Positions 12,022 through 21,829 of a DNA stretch of 64,000 nt are shown one piece after another (position 1 is the stretch's first letter; every line of letters begins with the position of its first letter). The notes under the pieces are model-generated. The model saw nothing but the letters and a program-made list of their open reading frames with translations. It ran no database searches and was not told where the DNA came from. Source of the stretch: Candidatus Harpocratesius repetitus (GTDB lineage: Archaea; Asgardarchaeota; Lokiarchaeia; Sigyniarchaeales; Promethearchaeaceae); assembly GCA_021498095.1 (NCBI GenBank), contig JAIZWK010000001.1:802448-866447 (forward strand), read 5' to 3'. Both the position numbers and the translations under genes were made by a program.

Positions 12022-12260
12022 TTTTGCCATACCTCTAGCACGTAATGTGAGTGTATTTCTTTTAAACCTGGAATTCGCTCAATTGATTCGAAGATCCTGA
12101 CAAGTTCTTCTGAAATTTGTACTCCTATTTCAATAAGAATGTCAAAATAACCTGAAATTACTTGCATTTTTTGAATTTCAGGAATATCTTTTAAAGCAAC
12201 TAGAAATTCTCTTTTTCGTTGATTTTCAATTTTTAGAAAGCTAACAACTTGGATTTCCAT
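12018..12260 (-). CDS. stand-alone Lrp/AsnC-type RAM domain protein (first)
   Basis: 80 residues consisting only of a RAM (AsnC_trans_reg) fold: VVSFLKIEN, helix RKREFLVALKDIPEIQKM, VISGYFDILIEIG, helix, and HYVLEVW. No HTH. Its Shine-Dalgarno AGGAGA overlaps the stop codon region of the upstream permease, and it overlaps the next RAM gene by 4 bp, so these three genes form one tight operon. A role in sensing the permease substrate, or forming mixed oligomers with the fused RAM domain, is inferred. Confidence 0.8.
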   Translation of the reverse strand: MEIQVVSFLKIENQRKREFLVALKDIPEIQKMQVISGYFDILIEIGVQISEELVRIFESIERIPGLKEIHSHYVLEVWQK

Positions 12261-12272
12261 AATATTTTTCTC

Positions 12273-13703
12273 CTAAAGTGAATCATTAAAATTTTGCTCA
12301 AAATGCTCAGATTGTTTTTCCGAAAGTTTAGAAAATTCCATGCGTTCCTTTATTGAGATGCCTTTATGTTGTTCTGGTATGGATCGATCGATATTTTGAC
12401 TTTGATTCAAAACAAATAATAATTCATACCGTTTTAAACCGGGCAATTTAGAAATTTGATTGTAAATAACTTTATTCAGTATTTTTGCAGTAGGAAATTG
12501 AAATTCTGCCATAAGATCAAATTCTCCTACAAGAGAACGAACTTCTTTAGCAGATTTGATTAAATACAATTCCTTCATAGCCAAAAAATGGAATTGAGGT
12601 TCTATCTTTATAAACAAATAAGCATGAATCTGTGCTTGCGTTTCACTAACAAATTTTGTGATAACTGAAATACTAAGTAAAAATATTATAATAAACAACC
12701 AAGATGTTGGAAAAGTTTCAGATAATACTGTTACGCCGAGAATAATATTAATAATAGGTTCAAGTAATTGAAGAACTCCAACCCATAAATCAAATGGCGC
12801 GGATTTCGGCCAAGAAGTCGACAAGTAATAATATAATGTATAAGGAGCAATAGTTAATCCTAAAATTAAAATGAGTCCATTCAAAGAAAACATAATAGCT
12901 CCAATGTCAGGTAATTCCAAAAAGAATAGTGCAATTTCGTCTTGTAAGGATTGGTTCGGTATTGAAATTTTTGCAATAAATAGAAGTGGAATGAATGTAA
13001 TCACACAAAGTATACTTAATATTGTCAGTTTAAGTAAAACTCGCAAAAATTTATAATTAGAGTTTACTCGCATAATTGTAAATTCTGTATTTGATAATCG
13101 ATCCATCCCACTTGAAATAACAAAAAAGGAGAGAACTATTCCATATCCAATCACAAGAATCAATGATTGAATTGAAAATTTTGAATTTGATTCAATAGAT
13201 TGCGAATTTAATCCTAATATAATTGAAGCTACAATTAAAGTGATTAAGTAAATTAATTTAAAACCAGAAATTTCTTCTTTACCCATCCCCCATTTAATTC
13301 CTGCAATAATTATCAAACTTAAAATTACTCCAATTGCTGTTGTAATTGCTCCAATTGTTTTTAGACAATAGAAAAAGAGAAGAGTCATAACATTCAATCC
13401 AAATATCGCAATAACTAACAGATAAAGCCACTGAGGAAATAAGAAAAAATCGGCATTTTTTTCTAATAAATAGCTCCAAAGTTGAGTAATTTTAATTTTT
13501 TCTTCTTTTGCCTTTTTAAAATATTCAAAAATCATAATTGCTAGAATAATTAGGAGTAAAACAACGGCCATAGCCAAAAATCGCGTAAAAATTATAGTAA
13601 ACGATGAGAATTGCGAAAATAGCAGTTTAGCTGGCCAAGGAATCAAACCCCAAAGCAAGTTGCATAAGCTAAGAAGAAAAATTTTGCGGGTTAGCTCCTT
13701 CAT
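12273..13703 (-). CDS. EamA/DMT permease fused to C-terminal RAM domain
   Basis: 476 residues. The first about 350 hold roughly ten hydrophobic segments in two EamA-like halves (for example LSLCNLLWGLIPWPAKLL at the start and the second-half LWVGVLQLLEPIINIILG), typical of drug/metabolite transporters that export or import amino acids and other small solutes. Residues about 355-435 form a RAM domain (HAYLFIKIEP...VRSLVGEFDLMAEFQF...ELLFVL), predicted cytoplasmic. A polar tail follows. SD AAAGGAG precedes ATG. Permease-RAM fusion suggests transport gated or reported by amino-acid binding. Substrate unknown. Confidence 0.82.
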   Translation of the reverse strand: MKELTRKIFLLSLCNLLWGLIPWPAKLLFSQFSSFTIIFTRFLAMAVVLLLIILAIMIFEYFKKAKEEKIKITQLWSYLLEKNADFFLFPQWLYLLVIAIFGLNVMTLLFFYCLKTIGAITTAIGVILSLIIIAGIKWGMGKEEISGFKLIYLITLIVASIILGLNSQSIESNSKFSIQSLILVIGYGIVLSFFVISSGMDRLSNTEFTIMRVNSNYKFLRVLLKLTILSILCVITFIPLLFIAKISIPNQSLQDEIALFFLELPDIGAIMFSLNGLILILGLTIAPYTLYYYLSTSWPKSAPFDLWVGVLQLLEPIINIILGVTVLSETFPTSWLFIIIFLLSISVITKFVSETQAQIHAYLFIKIEPQFHFLAMKELYLIKSAKEVRSLVGEFDLMAEFQFPTAKILNKVIYNQISKLPGLKRYELLFVLNQSQNIDRSIPEQHKGISIKERMEFSKLSEKQSEHFEQNFNDSL

Positions 13704-13953
13704 GAAACTCCTTTTGTATAACGAATCCTTATAAATAAGGTTATTGAAGTTATTTGATTATGTAAATTGAAAATAATTCTAATTATTGAACAAAATTGAT
13801 CTTTTTTTTTTAAATTGATCAAAGTGAAAGCAAAATTACCTTCTATTTTCCGACTTCTATAAATCTTACACTAAATTTTGCCAAAAAATCCGTATGGCAA
13901 AAGCTTTAATTATTTAGTTGGTACTAATTTATCTGTTTATCGGCGAGAGTGGA

Positions 13954-15537
13954 ATGTCAAACAAAGAATCAGACTTTATTTTAGCTTTTGATCACGGGAC
14001 TTCAGGTATGAAGACAGCTATAGTATCCACAAAAGGTGAGATATTAGGATTTGCTTTTCAAAATTATGACATGTATTATTTTGAACAAGGATGCGCTGAG
14101 CAAGATCCTGAAGATTGGTGGCAGGCACTGTTGAAAACTAGTCATCAAGTAATTGATCAAACTCACATTGATCCAAAGAAAATAATTGCTATTACTTCAA
14201 GTAATCAAATGGATGGTACCATTCCAGTTGATCGTGATGGAAATCCATTACACAACTGCATTACATGGCTTGATAGTCGAGGTTCAAGCGTAATTAAAGA
14301 AAAATTTGGTGGCATAATTGGTGGCTATAACCTCCGTACTATTTTCAATTGGTTATTCCGCACTGGAGGAGTTCCAGGACTTTCTGGTAAAGACATTATT
14401 GCCCATATTCTTTGGCTTAAAACAAACTTTTCAGATATCTATAATCAGACATGGAAATTTCTCGATTGCAAAGATTTTCTTAATTATCGTCTTACAGGCA
14501 AAATTGCCACTTCTTATGACTGTGGAATATTAACGTGGCTTGTAAACGATACTGATATCAATAATATTCATTTCGATGATAAATTAATCCGTTTGGCTCA
14601 GTTAGATCGAGAAAAACTACCAGATTTACACACAGCAACCCATATTCTTGGTCCTGTTCTCCCACAAATTGCTCAAGAATTGGGAATTCCTCGCAATACA
14701 AATGTGATAATTGGAGCAGGTGATATGGCTAGTGCTGCAGTCGGCTCAGGGGCAATATTACCTGGACAAGGGCATGTGAGCTTGGGAAGTTCATCTTGGA
14801 TTATTTCTCACACTCCACGCCGGAAATTAGATATTGATCATTACATTGGATCAATTCCTTCTGCAATCCCTTCAATGTATATGATCGTTGGGGAACAAGA
14901 AGCTGCAGGAATTACACTTGCATGGTTAAAAGACAATATTTTATATCATAAAGATCAGCTCCTTCATGAAGAAGGCCAGCCAGATGTTTATAAGATTTTT
15001 GATAAACTTGTTAGTGAAATTCCACCCGGAGCAAACAATCTCATTTTCACTCCATGGTTGTATGGAGAACGCAGTCCAATTGAAGATCATACATTACGTG
15101 GAGGATTATTCAATATCAGTTTGGATACCGATCGTCGTCATTTATTGCGGGCAATTTTCGAAGGTGTGGCTTTTAATTCACGGTGGTTGCTCCAATTTGA
15201 AGAAAGATTGATTGGAAGGAAATTTTCAGAGATTTCTATGATTGGTGGTGGGGCCAGTAGTGATATCTGGTGTCAGATTTATGCAGACATTCTTAATCGG
15301 AAAATTAAGCAAGTTTCTCATGGTAAAGAATCAAATTCAATTGGAGCATCGCTTATTGCATCAGTAGCTTTGGGAAAAATTACATGGGAAGAAATTCCTA
15401 AATTAATTTCATTTAAAGCAGTATATACTCCAAAAATTGAAAATAAAAAACTTTATGATCGTTTATTTAGAGAATTTGTAAATATTTATTCCAATAACCG
15501 GAGAATGTATCAACGGTTAAATAAATTGAAGCGCTAG
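13954..15537 (+). CDS. FGGY-family carbohydrate kinase
   Basis: 527 residues. It starts with the ATP-site loop FDHGTSGMKTAIV and shows FGGY family landmarks: NQMDGTIPVD, WLDSRG, the catalytic-Asp segment IGAGDMASAAVGSGA, then a second-domain GGGASSDIW motif. The overall pattern is xylulokinase-like, but FGGY substrates (xylulose, ribulose, glycerol, fuculose) cannot be set by eye. ATG 13954 is preferred over an upstream TTG at 13918; GAGAGTGGA upstream can serve as ribosome site. It is a single transcription unit, convergent with the helicase gene 7 bp downstream. Confidence 0.85.
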   Translation: MSNKESDFILAFDHGTSGMKTAIVSTKGEILGFAFQNYDMYYFEQGCAEQDPEDWWQALLKTSHQVIDQTHIDPKKIIAITSSNQMDGTIPVDRDGNPLHNCITWLDSRGSSVIKEKFGGIIGGYNLRTIFNWLFRTGGVPGLSGKDIIAHILWLKTNFSDIYNQTWKFLDCKDFLNYRLTGKIATSYDCGILTWLVNDTDINNIHFDDKLIRLAQLDREKLPDLHTATHILGPVLPQIAQELGIPRNTNVIIGAGDMASAAVGSGAILPGQGHVSLGSSSWIISHTPRRKLDIDHYIGSIPSAIPSMYMIVGEQEAAGITLAWLKDNILYHKDQLLHEEGQPDVYKIFDKLVSEIPPGANNLIFTPWLYGERSPIEDHTLRGGLFNISLDTDRRHLLRAIFEGVAFNSRWLLQFEERLIGRKFSEISMIGGGASSDIWCQIYADILNRKIKQVSHGKESNSIGASLIASVALGKITWEEIPKLISFKAVYTPKIENKKLYDRLFREFVNIYSNNRRMYQRLNKLKR

Positions 15538-15544
15538 ATCAACA

Positions 15545-17575
15545 TTAATCTTCTTCAATTTCAACTTCATCAAAAACCTCATCTTTTTCAATTTCTTCTA
15601 AGAATTGGGAAGGTCCATTAAGCTGATCTCGATCAAATCTACGTACTATTTCAGGATAGGTAAGATAAAGAACATCCTTAGCTCGGGTGCAAGCAACATA
15701 GAATAACCTGCGTTCTTCTTCGATTTCTTGAGGATCCCCTATAGATCGAGATGAAGGCATCCTACCATCAACTAAATTAATAACATAAACTACTTTCCAT
15801 TCTAATCCTTTAGCTTGATGAATTGTAGAGAGAATTAAGGGTTTTTCATCTTCTATTTTATCCCCTTGAATAATCGTTTCTGCTTGTAAATTATATTGGG
15901 TGAGAATATCTGCTAAAAATTCTCGAACAGAATGATACTTTGCAGCAAAATTTTGCAATTCTTTCAAATCTGCCAATCTATCTTCAAAATTCTTAACGTA
16001 TCGAGAAGGAAATATTGGTTCAAGATAATCTGTTATCTTTTTAATGATCTCTGGTAAAGAAAGCCATTGATCTTCTGGAAGTGGTTCTTTCAAATTATTT
16101 TGAAAGGCTAATTTTCGATAAAACCTCTGCAATTTTTGAAGATTTTCCAATCCTATTTTTCGTAGACGTTTACCCCGCATTTCGATTTCTAAATTACAGA
16201 ATACAAACCCATTTAGTAGATTTGGACGTTTTGATAATTGTGTGATGATTTTTTGCGCACCATTATCCGAAACCCCTTCGTGCATTGAAAGTACTCTAAT
16301 CCATTGAATTGTATCTGTTGGATTGGCTAAAATGCTAAGGAAAGCAATTAAATCTTTAATATGGGCTTGTTCAAAAAATCTCACTCCTGCACGCATTTCA
16401 TAGGGAATTTTTTGTCTGACCAATTCTTGTTCCAGCTCAATTGCATGAAATCTGGCACGAAAAAGTACCGCTTGTTCGTGTAATGGGATATTTTCATCAC
16501 GATGAAATAAAATCTGTTGGCAAATCAATTGAGCTTCTTGTTCTAAAGAATAGCATGGAACCATCATTGGGCGCTCTTTACTTTCACGAATCGCTCTTAG
16601 TGTTTTTGAAAATCCAATTTTGTTTTTAGAAATGCTAGCATTTGCAAGAGCTAATATTTCTGGTGTGCTCCTATAATTCGTCTCTAATTTATATATTTGA
16701 CAATTTGGAAAAATTGAAGGGAAATCCAGCATATGTTCATAATTTCCTCCACGGAAGCGATAAATCGATTGTGCATCATCTCCTACTACAGTCACCGATT
16801 TAGCATGTTTACCTAGTTCGATTACGATTTTAGCTTGGATAGCATTAACATCTTGATATTCATCTACCAATACATGATGAATTGAATCCCTATATGTTTG
16901 GGAAATTGAGTCATTTCGAAGAAACTTAAGGTAGTTCACCAAAAGATCATCAAAATCCATTACATTATTGGATTTCTTTTGTTTTTTAAAAACTTCTATA
17001 GTTTCAGCAATTTCTTTTCCTAAATCTTCATAAGAAGGATAATACTCTGATAAAACATCTTTCAAAGATTTCCCTAAATTAATTGTTTTGGAAGCTATAT
17101 CCAAAATTTGAGGTGATTTAGGAAAACGACGGCGTTCCTTTTCATTAAACCGGTTTGCTACAATTAATTTCATAAACTGTTTTTGATCACCAGGATCTAA
17201 GATCGTAAAATTTGGAGAATAGCCCATCTGTGATGCATATTTTCGAAGAGCCAAGTTAGCAATATGATGAAATGTCCCTGCTTTTAACCCATGGATTTCT
17301 TTTCCCACTAACCTTTGCACTCGACTTATCATTTCTTGAGCGGCTTTTTTTGTGAATGTAACTAAAAGAATTGCATCTGCAGGAACATGTTGGTTAATTA
17401 AATACGCAACTCTATATGTTAACATACGTGTTTTTCCAGAACCGGCTCCGGCAATAACTAAAGCAGGTCCTTTTGAGTGTATAACTGCTTGAAGTTGTTC
17501 TGAATTTAATTCCTTTTGGAATTTTGGGGGAATTTCTAGTGGTTTACTCTTCAGTTTGATTACTTTTTTTGCCAT
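15545..17575 (-). CDS. UvrD/PcrA-type superfamily 1 DNA helicase
   Basis: 676 residues from ATG 17575 (GTG 17587 possible). SF1A motifs are in order: Q-motif LNSEQLQAV, Walker A AGAGSGKT, motif Ia LVTFTKKAAQEM, motif II VDEYQDVN, motif III VGDDAQSIYRFRG, motif IV TNYRST, motif V LSTIHQAKGLEW and motif VI ACTRAK. This matches bacterial UvrD/PcrA/Rep 3-prime to 5-prime translocases used in repair. The acidic C-terminal tail (DEVEIEED-like) is short. UvrD-like helicases are patchy in archaea, so bacterial acquisition is possible. Confidence 0.93.
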   Translation of the reverse strand: MAKKVIKLKSKPLEIPPKFQKELNSEQLQAVIHSKGPALVIAGAGSGKTRMLTYRVAYLINQHVPADAILLVTFTKKAAQEMISRVQRLVGKEIHGLKAGTFHHIANLALRKYASQMGYSPNFTILDPGDQKQFMKLIVANRFNEKERRRFPKSPQILDIASKTINLGKSLKDVLSEYYPSYEDLGKEIAETIEVFKKQKKSNNVMDFDDLLVNYLKFLRNDSISQTYRDSIHHVLVDEYQDVNAIQAKIVIELGKHAKSVTVVGDDAQSIYRFRGGNYEHMLDFPSIFPNCQIYKLETNYRSTPEILALANASISKNKIGFSKTLRAIRESKERPMMVPCYSLEQEAQLICQQILFHRDENIPLHEQAVLFRARFHAIELEQELVRQKIPYEMRAGVRFFEQAHIKDLIAFLSILANPTDTIQWIRVLSMHEGVSDNGAQKIITQLSKRPNLLNGFVFCNLEIEMRGKRLRKIGLENLQKLQRFYRKLAFQNNLKEPLPEDQWLSLPEIIKKITDYLEPIFPSRYVKNFEDRLADLKELQNFAAKYHSVREFLADILTQYNLQAETIIQGDKIEDEKPLILSTIHQAKGLEWKVVYVINLVDGRMPSSRSIGDPQEIEEERRLFYVACTRAKDVLYLTYPEIVRRFDRDQLNGPSQFLEEIEKDEVFDEVEIEED

Positions 17576-17760
17576 AAAATTGTTCACTTGTTCACTTTGT
17601 TCAGTTGTTCCTTTTTTTTGAATTGCAAAAGATTATCTTTATCACAATTTTTTCCTTTAAAAAAATTCCCCGCATTGTGATCTTATTATTTTTTGGCGAA
17701 ATTTATGGAGAAAATTATCATTAATATAAATAATATAAGAACTTGATATTTGTAGTAAAT

Positions 17761-19053
17761 TTAAAAATGATAATAAAGAATTCGTTTTAAATCGTTGAGA
17801 AATTCATCAATGTGAGCTTGATTTACATGCGGCATACTTACAAAGCGTAGTAATCCTCTATTTTCAAAAAAACCTAGATACCAATCATGTTCTCGCAGAA
17901 TTTGATTTAATTTTTTAATTTTCTTAGAAGATCTTATATTATTCTCGTTAGAAAATTGGATACCTAATACATTTGTTTCAGGAGAACACACAGTACTTAA
18001 TTGAGGTAATTTCTGGATTTGATCTTCCAAATATTTAGTCAAATCCCATGCTTGCTGAACAATTTCCAAAAATCCTTCAAAACCAAGCAAATGGATAAGA
18101 CCCCAAAATGAGATGGCTGGTGCTCCTGGACGTGTGCCTAAAATATTAAAGGTTCTAAAACCTCCTCCTGCTAAGTAAGGAATTTTAAATCCATTTTCCT
18201 TTTTAACCTTAGAATTATCATCATCACCATCTTTTACTAAAAAAATTCCAGATGGATTGACATTCATACCCATTTTATGTGGATCTACGCTGATTGTATT
18301 GATGTAAGGAGATCTAAAATCATAAATTGGAAATTGATGTCCTAACTTTTCTAAAAATGGAAGCACAAAACCTCCAAAAGCTCCATCTATATGAAGAAAT
18401 TTATGATATTTACGGGCTAATTCGGCTATTTTATCGGTGGGATCTACTAAACCTAAAGCACTTGTTCCAGCAATACCCACCAAAGCGATGGTACTATCAT
18501 TTATTAAGCTTTGATATTCGTGCATATCAGGATGGAAATCATCTTTTAAATGTGCAAAGCGTAATTCGATATTCATAAGTCGAGCAATCTTTTCAAAACT
18601 ATAATGAGCTGCTTCAGATAAGACTATATTGGGATGAGAAATCTCCGGTTGAAGGGATTTCGCTAAATAAATTGCAATAATGTTGGATTCGGTTCCACCT
18701 GAAGTCATATTTCCTTTTATTGCATCAGTATGTGATGCTCCAAGTAAGGAACCCATCATTTGAACCAATTTTGCTTCAATTTTTGCCGTCCCTGGGTTTA
18801 AACCACGATCACCCAAGTTTTTCTCCATATATTCAGAATACAGTTTTGCAGCAAAAAAATGCGGTTGGGTTGACATAGCACCAAGAACTCGCCCCGACTT
18901 ATATGAAACATCATTTAGGACATCATTTCTCAACATATTATTAATTAATTCGGGGTTTGAACCATATTTAGGAAAAGTAGAAATAGTAAGTGTATTAAGA
19001 GAAAAGAGGTTTTCAAAATCGATGTTAGTTTTGCTTCGTTGACTTAATTCCAT
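17761..19053 (-). CDS. PLP-dependent decarboxylase, MfnA/Gad-like
   Basis: 430 residues of the group II decarboxylase family (glutamate, tyrosine, aspartate decarboxylases and sphingosine-phosphate lyase). Visible motifs are TSGGTESN near residue 113, SEAAHYSFEKIA with the His that stacks on PLP, HIDGAFGGF with the PLP-nitrogen Asp, and SVDPHKMGM with the Schiff-base Lys. Archaeal homologues (MfnA) make tyramine from tyrosine or beta-alanine from aspartate for CoA synthesis. The Asgard protein could do either. ATG start; monocistronic between the helicase and a divergent ubiquitin-like gene. Confidence 0.85.
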   Translation of the reverse strand: MELSQRSKTNIDFENLFSLNTLTISTFPKYGSNPELINNMLRNDVLNDVSYKSGRVLGAMSTQPHFFAAKLYSEYMEKNLGDRGLNPGTAKIEAKLVQMMGSLLGASHTDAIKGNMTSGGTESNIIAIYLAKSLQPEISHPNIVLSEAAHYSFEKIARLMNIELRFAHLKDDFHPDMHEYQSLINDSTIALVGIAGTSALGLVDPTDKIAELARKYHKFLHIDGAFGGFVLPFLEKLGHQFPIYDFRSPYINTISVDPHKMGMNVNPSGIFLVKDGDDDNSKVKKENGFKIPYLAGGGFRTFNILGTRPGAPAISFWGLIHLLGFEGFLEIVQQAWDLTKYLEDQIQKLPQLSTVCSPETNVLGIQFSNENNIRSSKKIKKLNQILREHDWYLGFFENRGLLRFVSMPHVNQAHIDEFLNDLKRILYYHF

Positions 19054-19383
19054 TCTATAATCCTCTATTCTCTATCCATCCTACCCATTTTTGTCAATGA
19101 CATATATAAATCTTTGATTTCATGCCATATTCTCAAAGGGAACGATTTTTCACTCCTTATCCTACCCTCAAATTCAAAACAAGCCTTAAAACTTTAGAAA
19201 GATCTAGTATAAACTATTTTATTCGAGACAATTTACACTTTAATCACTTGATGACTAATATGTGAAAAGTTTTTATATATAATACCTATTTGTAAACAAT
19301 CGTAATATTTTTATAAGTGGTTCGTGTGAGGTAAGATGTTAGAAAACAATATTGTCGAATAAAAATGGAGGTTAAATTGATTT
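19054..19383. other. divergent intergenic region, no gene seen
   Basis: About 330 bp between the divergent decarboxylase and ubiquitin-like genes. TATA-like stretches lie at about 19273-19285 (TTTTTATATATAAT) toward the plus-strand gene. No RNA gene or repeat was noticed. Confidence 0.4.
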
Positions 19384-19590
19384 ATGCAAGAATTAGAAAA
19401 AATTAATGAATTTTCTGGCATCCTCACCTTTGTTTCTCATCAAACTCACACCATTTCTGAGATTCTTTCCCGATTAAATTTAGAAGAAAAGCATTTTGCT
19501 ATCTTAGTTAATGGACACAAAGTAGATTTGAATACAATTGTTAAAGATGATGATGAAATCACTGTGTTACCTAAAATTGCAGGAGGATAA
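19384..19590 (+). CDS. ubiquitin-like MoaD/ThiS/SAMP family protein
   Basis: 68 residues with a beta-grasp pattern: a short N-terminal strand (GILTFVSHQT), a helix ISEILSRLNL, FAILVNGHKVD, DDDEITVLPKIAGG. It ends in Gly-Gly, required for adenylation by an E1-like enzyme. Family members are sulfur carriers for molybdopterin, thiamine or tRNA thiolation, or protein modifiers (SAMPs). No E1 or sulfurtransferase is adjacent, so the role is open. Start ATG 19384. Confidence 0.87.
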   Translation: MQELEKINEFSGILTFVSHQTHTISEILSRLNLEEKHFAILVNGHKVDLNTIVKDDDEITVLPKIAGG

Positions 19591-19746
19591 GTATACCATT
19601 AATTTATTTTAAGAAATATCCAAAAAAGTTTTCATTTATTGAGATCACCGTCTTTTCATATCTTAATTAATTTTATTTTTTGTGCTTCATTTTGATTAAT
19701 GGAAAAAAAAATTTTATTTAATATTTTAGTTCGAGAGCGTTTAATT

Positions 19747-20352
19747 ATGGGACCAAGAAAAGAATGCGAGTTGTGCGGACGAGAAACATACTCATTAGTA
19801 CGACGTGAAATTGAAGGAGTTATTATGTATGTATGCCCTGATTGTAAAGAATATGGTGTCGAACCAAAAGCTGATCGCCTAGCTCGAGCAAAACAAATCC
19901 GAAGAAACCGTAATACAAAAAAATTTCAATCAATTTACAAATCTGGCACTAGTTCTGGTGTAGGTTCTGGATCCAAGGTACGCTCTCAACACTCATCGCA
20001 AACATCTATATCACGTAAAAGAAATCCTAAGATCGCAAATTTAAAAGTTGTGGATAATGCTCCAGAAATATTATTAAAATGCCGCACCAAATTAGGGCTT
20101 TCTGCAAAAGATTTCGCGCATTCTGTCCTTGTAAAAGATAATTATTATAAAAGAATAGAAAAAAAAACCACTCCATTACCTATTGATATTGCTCGTAAAT
20201 TTGAAAAAAAATACCGACTAAAACTTGTTGAAGAAGAAGATGCTGGGGATGAAGAAGAGATCTTATCTAAATTTATGGCGCCTAGATCAAAATCGGCAGA
20301 TTCAGTCATCTATTTTCGTAAACGTGGGGAAAAACCGGAATATGACCAGTAA
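19747..20352 (+). CDS. archaeal multiprotein bridging factor 1 (aMBF1)
   Basis: 201 residues. An N-terminal zinc ribbon (CELCGR...CPDCKEYG) is followed by a basic, Ser-rich linker. The C-terminal XRE-type HTH has the MBF1 pattern LLKCRTKLGLSAKDFAHSVLVKDNYYKRIEKK (about residues 100-140). aMBF1 is a conserved basal transcription or ribosome-associated factor, homologous to eukaryotic MBF1 with the extra zinc ribbon. ATG 19747 is the natural start; ATG 19699 would add 16 atypical residues. It lies 156 bp after the SAMP-like gene and 46 bp before HflX. Confidence 0.9.
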   Translation: MGPRKECELCGRETYSLVRREIEGVIMYVCPDCKEYGVEPKADRLARAKQIRRNRNTKKFQSIYKSGTSSGVGSGSKVRSQHSSQTSISRKRNPKIANLKVVDNAPEILLKCRTKLGLSAKDFAHSVLVKDNYYKRIEKKTTPLPIDIARKFEKKYRLKLVEEEDAGDEEEILSKFMAPRSKSADSVIYFRKRGEKPEYDQ

Positions 20353-20398
20353 TCTCCATAAATATTGAATTTGATCACCTTCTAGGGTTCGTTTTATT

Positions 20399-21829
20399 GT
20401 GAAGAAATATGCAGTAATTATCCAAGTGTTCCATCCAAATTTACATCAATACTCATTTGCTGAAATGGAAGGCTTGGTGGAAAGTGCGGAGTACACCATC
20501 TGTGGGCAAGTGACCCAAATATTGAATAGAATCAACCCCACCTATTTTATTGGAAAGGGAAAATTCAAGCAATTACAGAAGTTTCTGGATGGATATTTTG
20601 ATACTAATGATCATGTGACTAGATTGGTAAATTCTGCTAAAAATGAGAAAAATTCACACGATTTCGATTTTGAGACCGATTTTGAGACCGATTTTGAGAC
20701 CGATTTTGATAATGATCTTGAAATGAATTATGATACAAATTTACAATCTGATTTTGGACATTCTTCTGATGAGGGAGTCGATGGAATTTTAGTATTTGAT
20801 GATAACTTGACTAATAATGATATAGATAGTGTAGAATCTAAAATTAAAGATTCTGAAGAGAATGCAAAAATAGATTCCATTGATTTTCCACCTTCACTTT
20901 CTCATCGATCTGAACTGACACTAATCTTTAACAATCGGTTAAGTTATTCACAAATCTCTACATTATCCAAAGAGCTCGGAGTAATCGTCAAAGACAGGGA
21001 TGATGTAATTCTTGAAATTTTTGAATTGAATGCCCGTACTCGAGAAAGTAAACTCCAAATTGAATTAGCTCGTATGGCTCTTCAAACTAATATCATTAAA
21101 AAAGAATTTGGAATGCACCTTAATGAAAAACAAGGTCGTGACTTCATGGGGAAGGGATTACGTGGTTGGGAACCTCAATTACGTGCTTTTCGCCAGCGTA
21201 AAAAGAAAATTCAAAAAGAATTAAAAAAAATCTCGCATCAAAGATCTCTTCGTAGAAAAAACAGAAGTAAATTGTTTAATATTGGTGTAGTCGGATATAC
21301 TAATGCAGGTAAATCCACACTAATGAATACATTGGCTAAAACTCATCTAGAAACCGCAAATCATGAGTTTACAACAATTTCACCAGTAAGTCGTAAAGTA
21401 ACCATTCCTCATTTTGATAATTACGGGCGATGGGCTGGTGATGAAGTAATTCTTACTGATTCTGTTGGATTTATAATGGATATGTCTCCTGTTCTTATTG
21501 ATGCTTTCTTAAGCACATTGGAGGAACTCCAATTCTCCGATTTACTCTTAATTTTGGTGGATTGTTCAGATTCTATGGTAGATATTAATCAAAAAATTCA
21601 AACAACCCTTTCTATTCTACAGAGAATTAATATCGATGATCTTCCGCGCTTCTTTTTGTTAAATAAAATTGATCTATTAACGTCAGATGATCTAAAGGAA
21701 CGAATTCAACATCTTAAGCTCCTTTATCCTCAAGAACATTGGTTTTCTATTTCTGCACAGAATAAATCAACTTTGGAAAATGTAATTACCGAAATACGAA
21801 ATTATAAAAGAATGCATTTTCATCAATAA
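20399..21829 (+). CDS. hflX: HflX-type ribosome-associated GTPase with acidic insert
   Basis: 476 residues, GTG start. The HflX N-domain includes NPTYFIGKGKFKQL and LTLIFNNRLSYSQ, then VKDRDDVILEIFELNARTRE and a coiled coil. The G domain has GYTNAGKSTL at 299-308, DSVGFI (G3, usually DTVGFI) and NKID (G4). HflX splits stalled or hibernating 70S ribosomes. Between the two halves of the N-domain, residues about 75-170 are an Asp/Glu-rich insert not usual for the family. It includes a tandem 12-bp repeat at 20666-20701 encoding DFET units. Confidence 0.92.
   Translation: MKKYAVIIQVFHPNLHQYSFAEMEGLVESAEYTICGQVTQILNRINPTYFIGKGKFKQLQKFLDGYFDTNDHVTRLVNSAKNEKNSHDFDFETDFETDFETDFDNDLEMNYDTNLQSDFGHSSDEGVDGILVFDDNLTNNDIDSVESKIKDSEENAKIDSIDFPPSLSHRSELTLIFNNRLSYSQISTLSKELGVIVKDRDDVILEIFELNARTRESKLQIELARMALQTNIIKKEFGMHLNEKQGRDFMGKGLRGWEPQLRAFRQRKKKIQKELKKISHQRSLRRKNRSKLFNIGVVGYTNAGKSTLMNTLAKTHLETANHEFTTISPVSRKVTIPHFDNYGRWAGDEVILTDSVGFIMDMSPVLIDAFLSTLEELQFSDLLLILVDCSDSMVDINQKIQTTLSILQRINIDDLPRFFLLNKIDLLTSDDLKERIQHLKLLYPQEHWFSISAQNKSTLENVITEIRNYKRMHFHQ
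20666..20708 (+). repeat. 12-bp tandem repeat inside hflX
   Basis: Three exact copies of GATTTTGAGACC (20666-20701) plus a partial fourth. They encode repeated Asp-Phe-Glu-Thr units in the acidic insert and probably arose by replication slippage. Confidence 0.9.

Noticed and set aside
13918..13953. Upstream TTG start for the FGGY kinase
   Set aside because: It adds residues before the usual first strand; ATG 13954 with a purine-rich site fits better.
17575..17587. GTG 17587 as helicase start
   Set aside because: Only four more residues and no better ribosome site; ATG 17575 preferred, though not proven.
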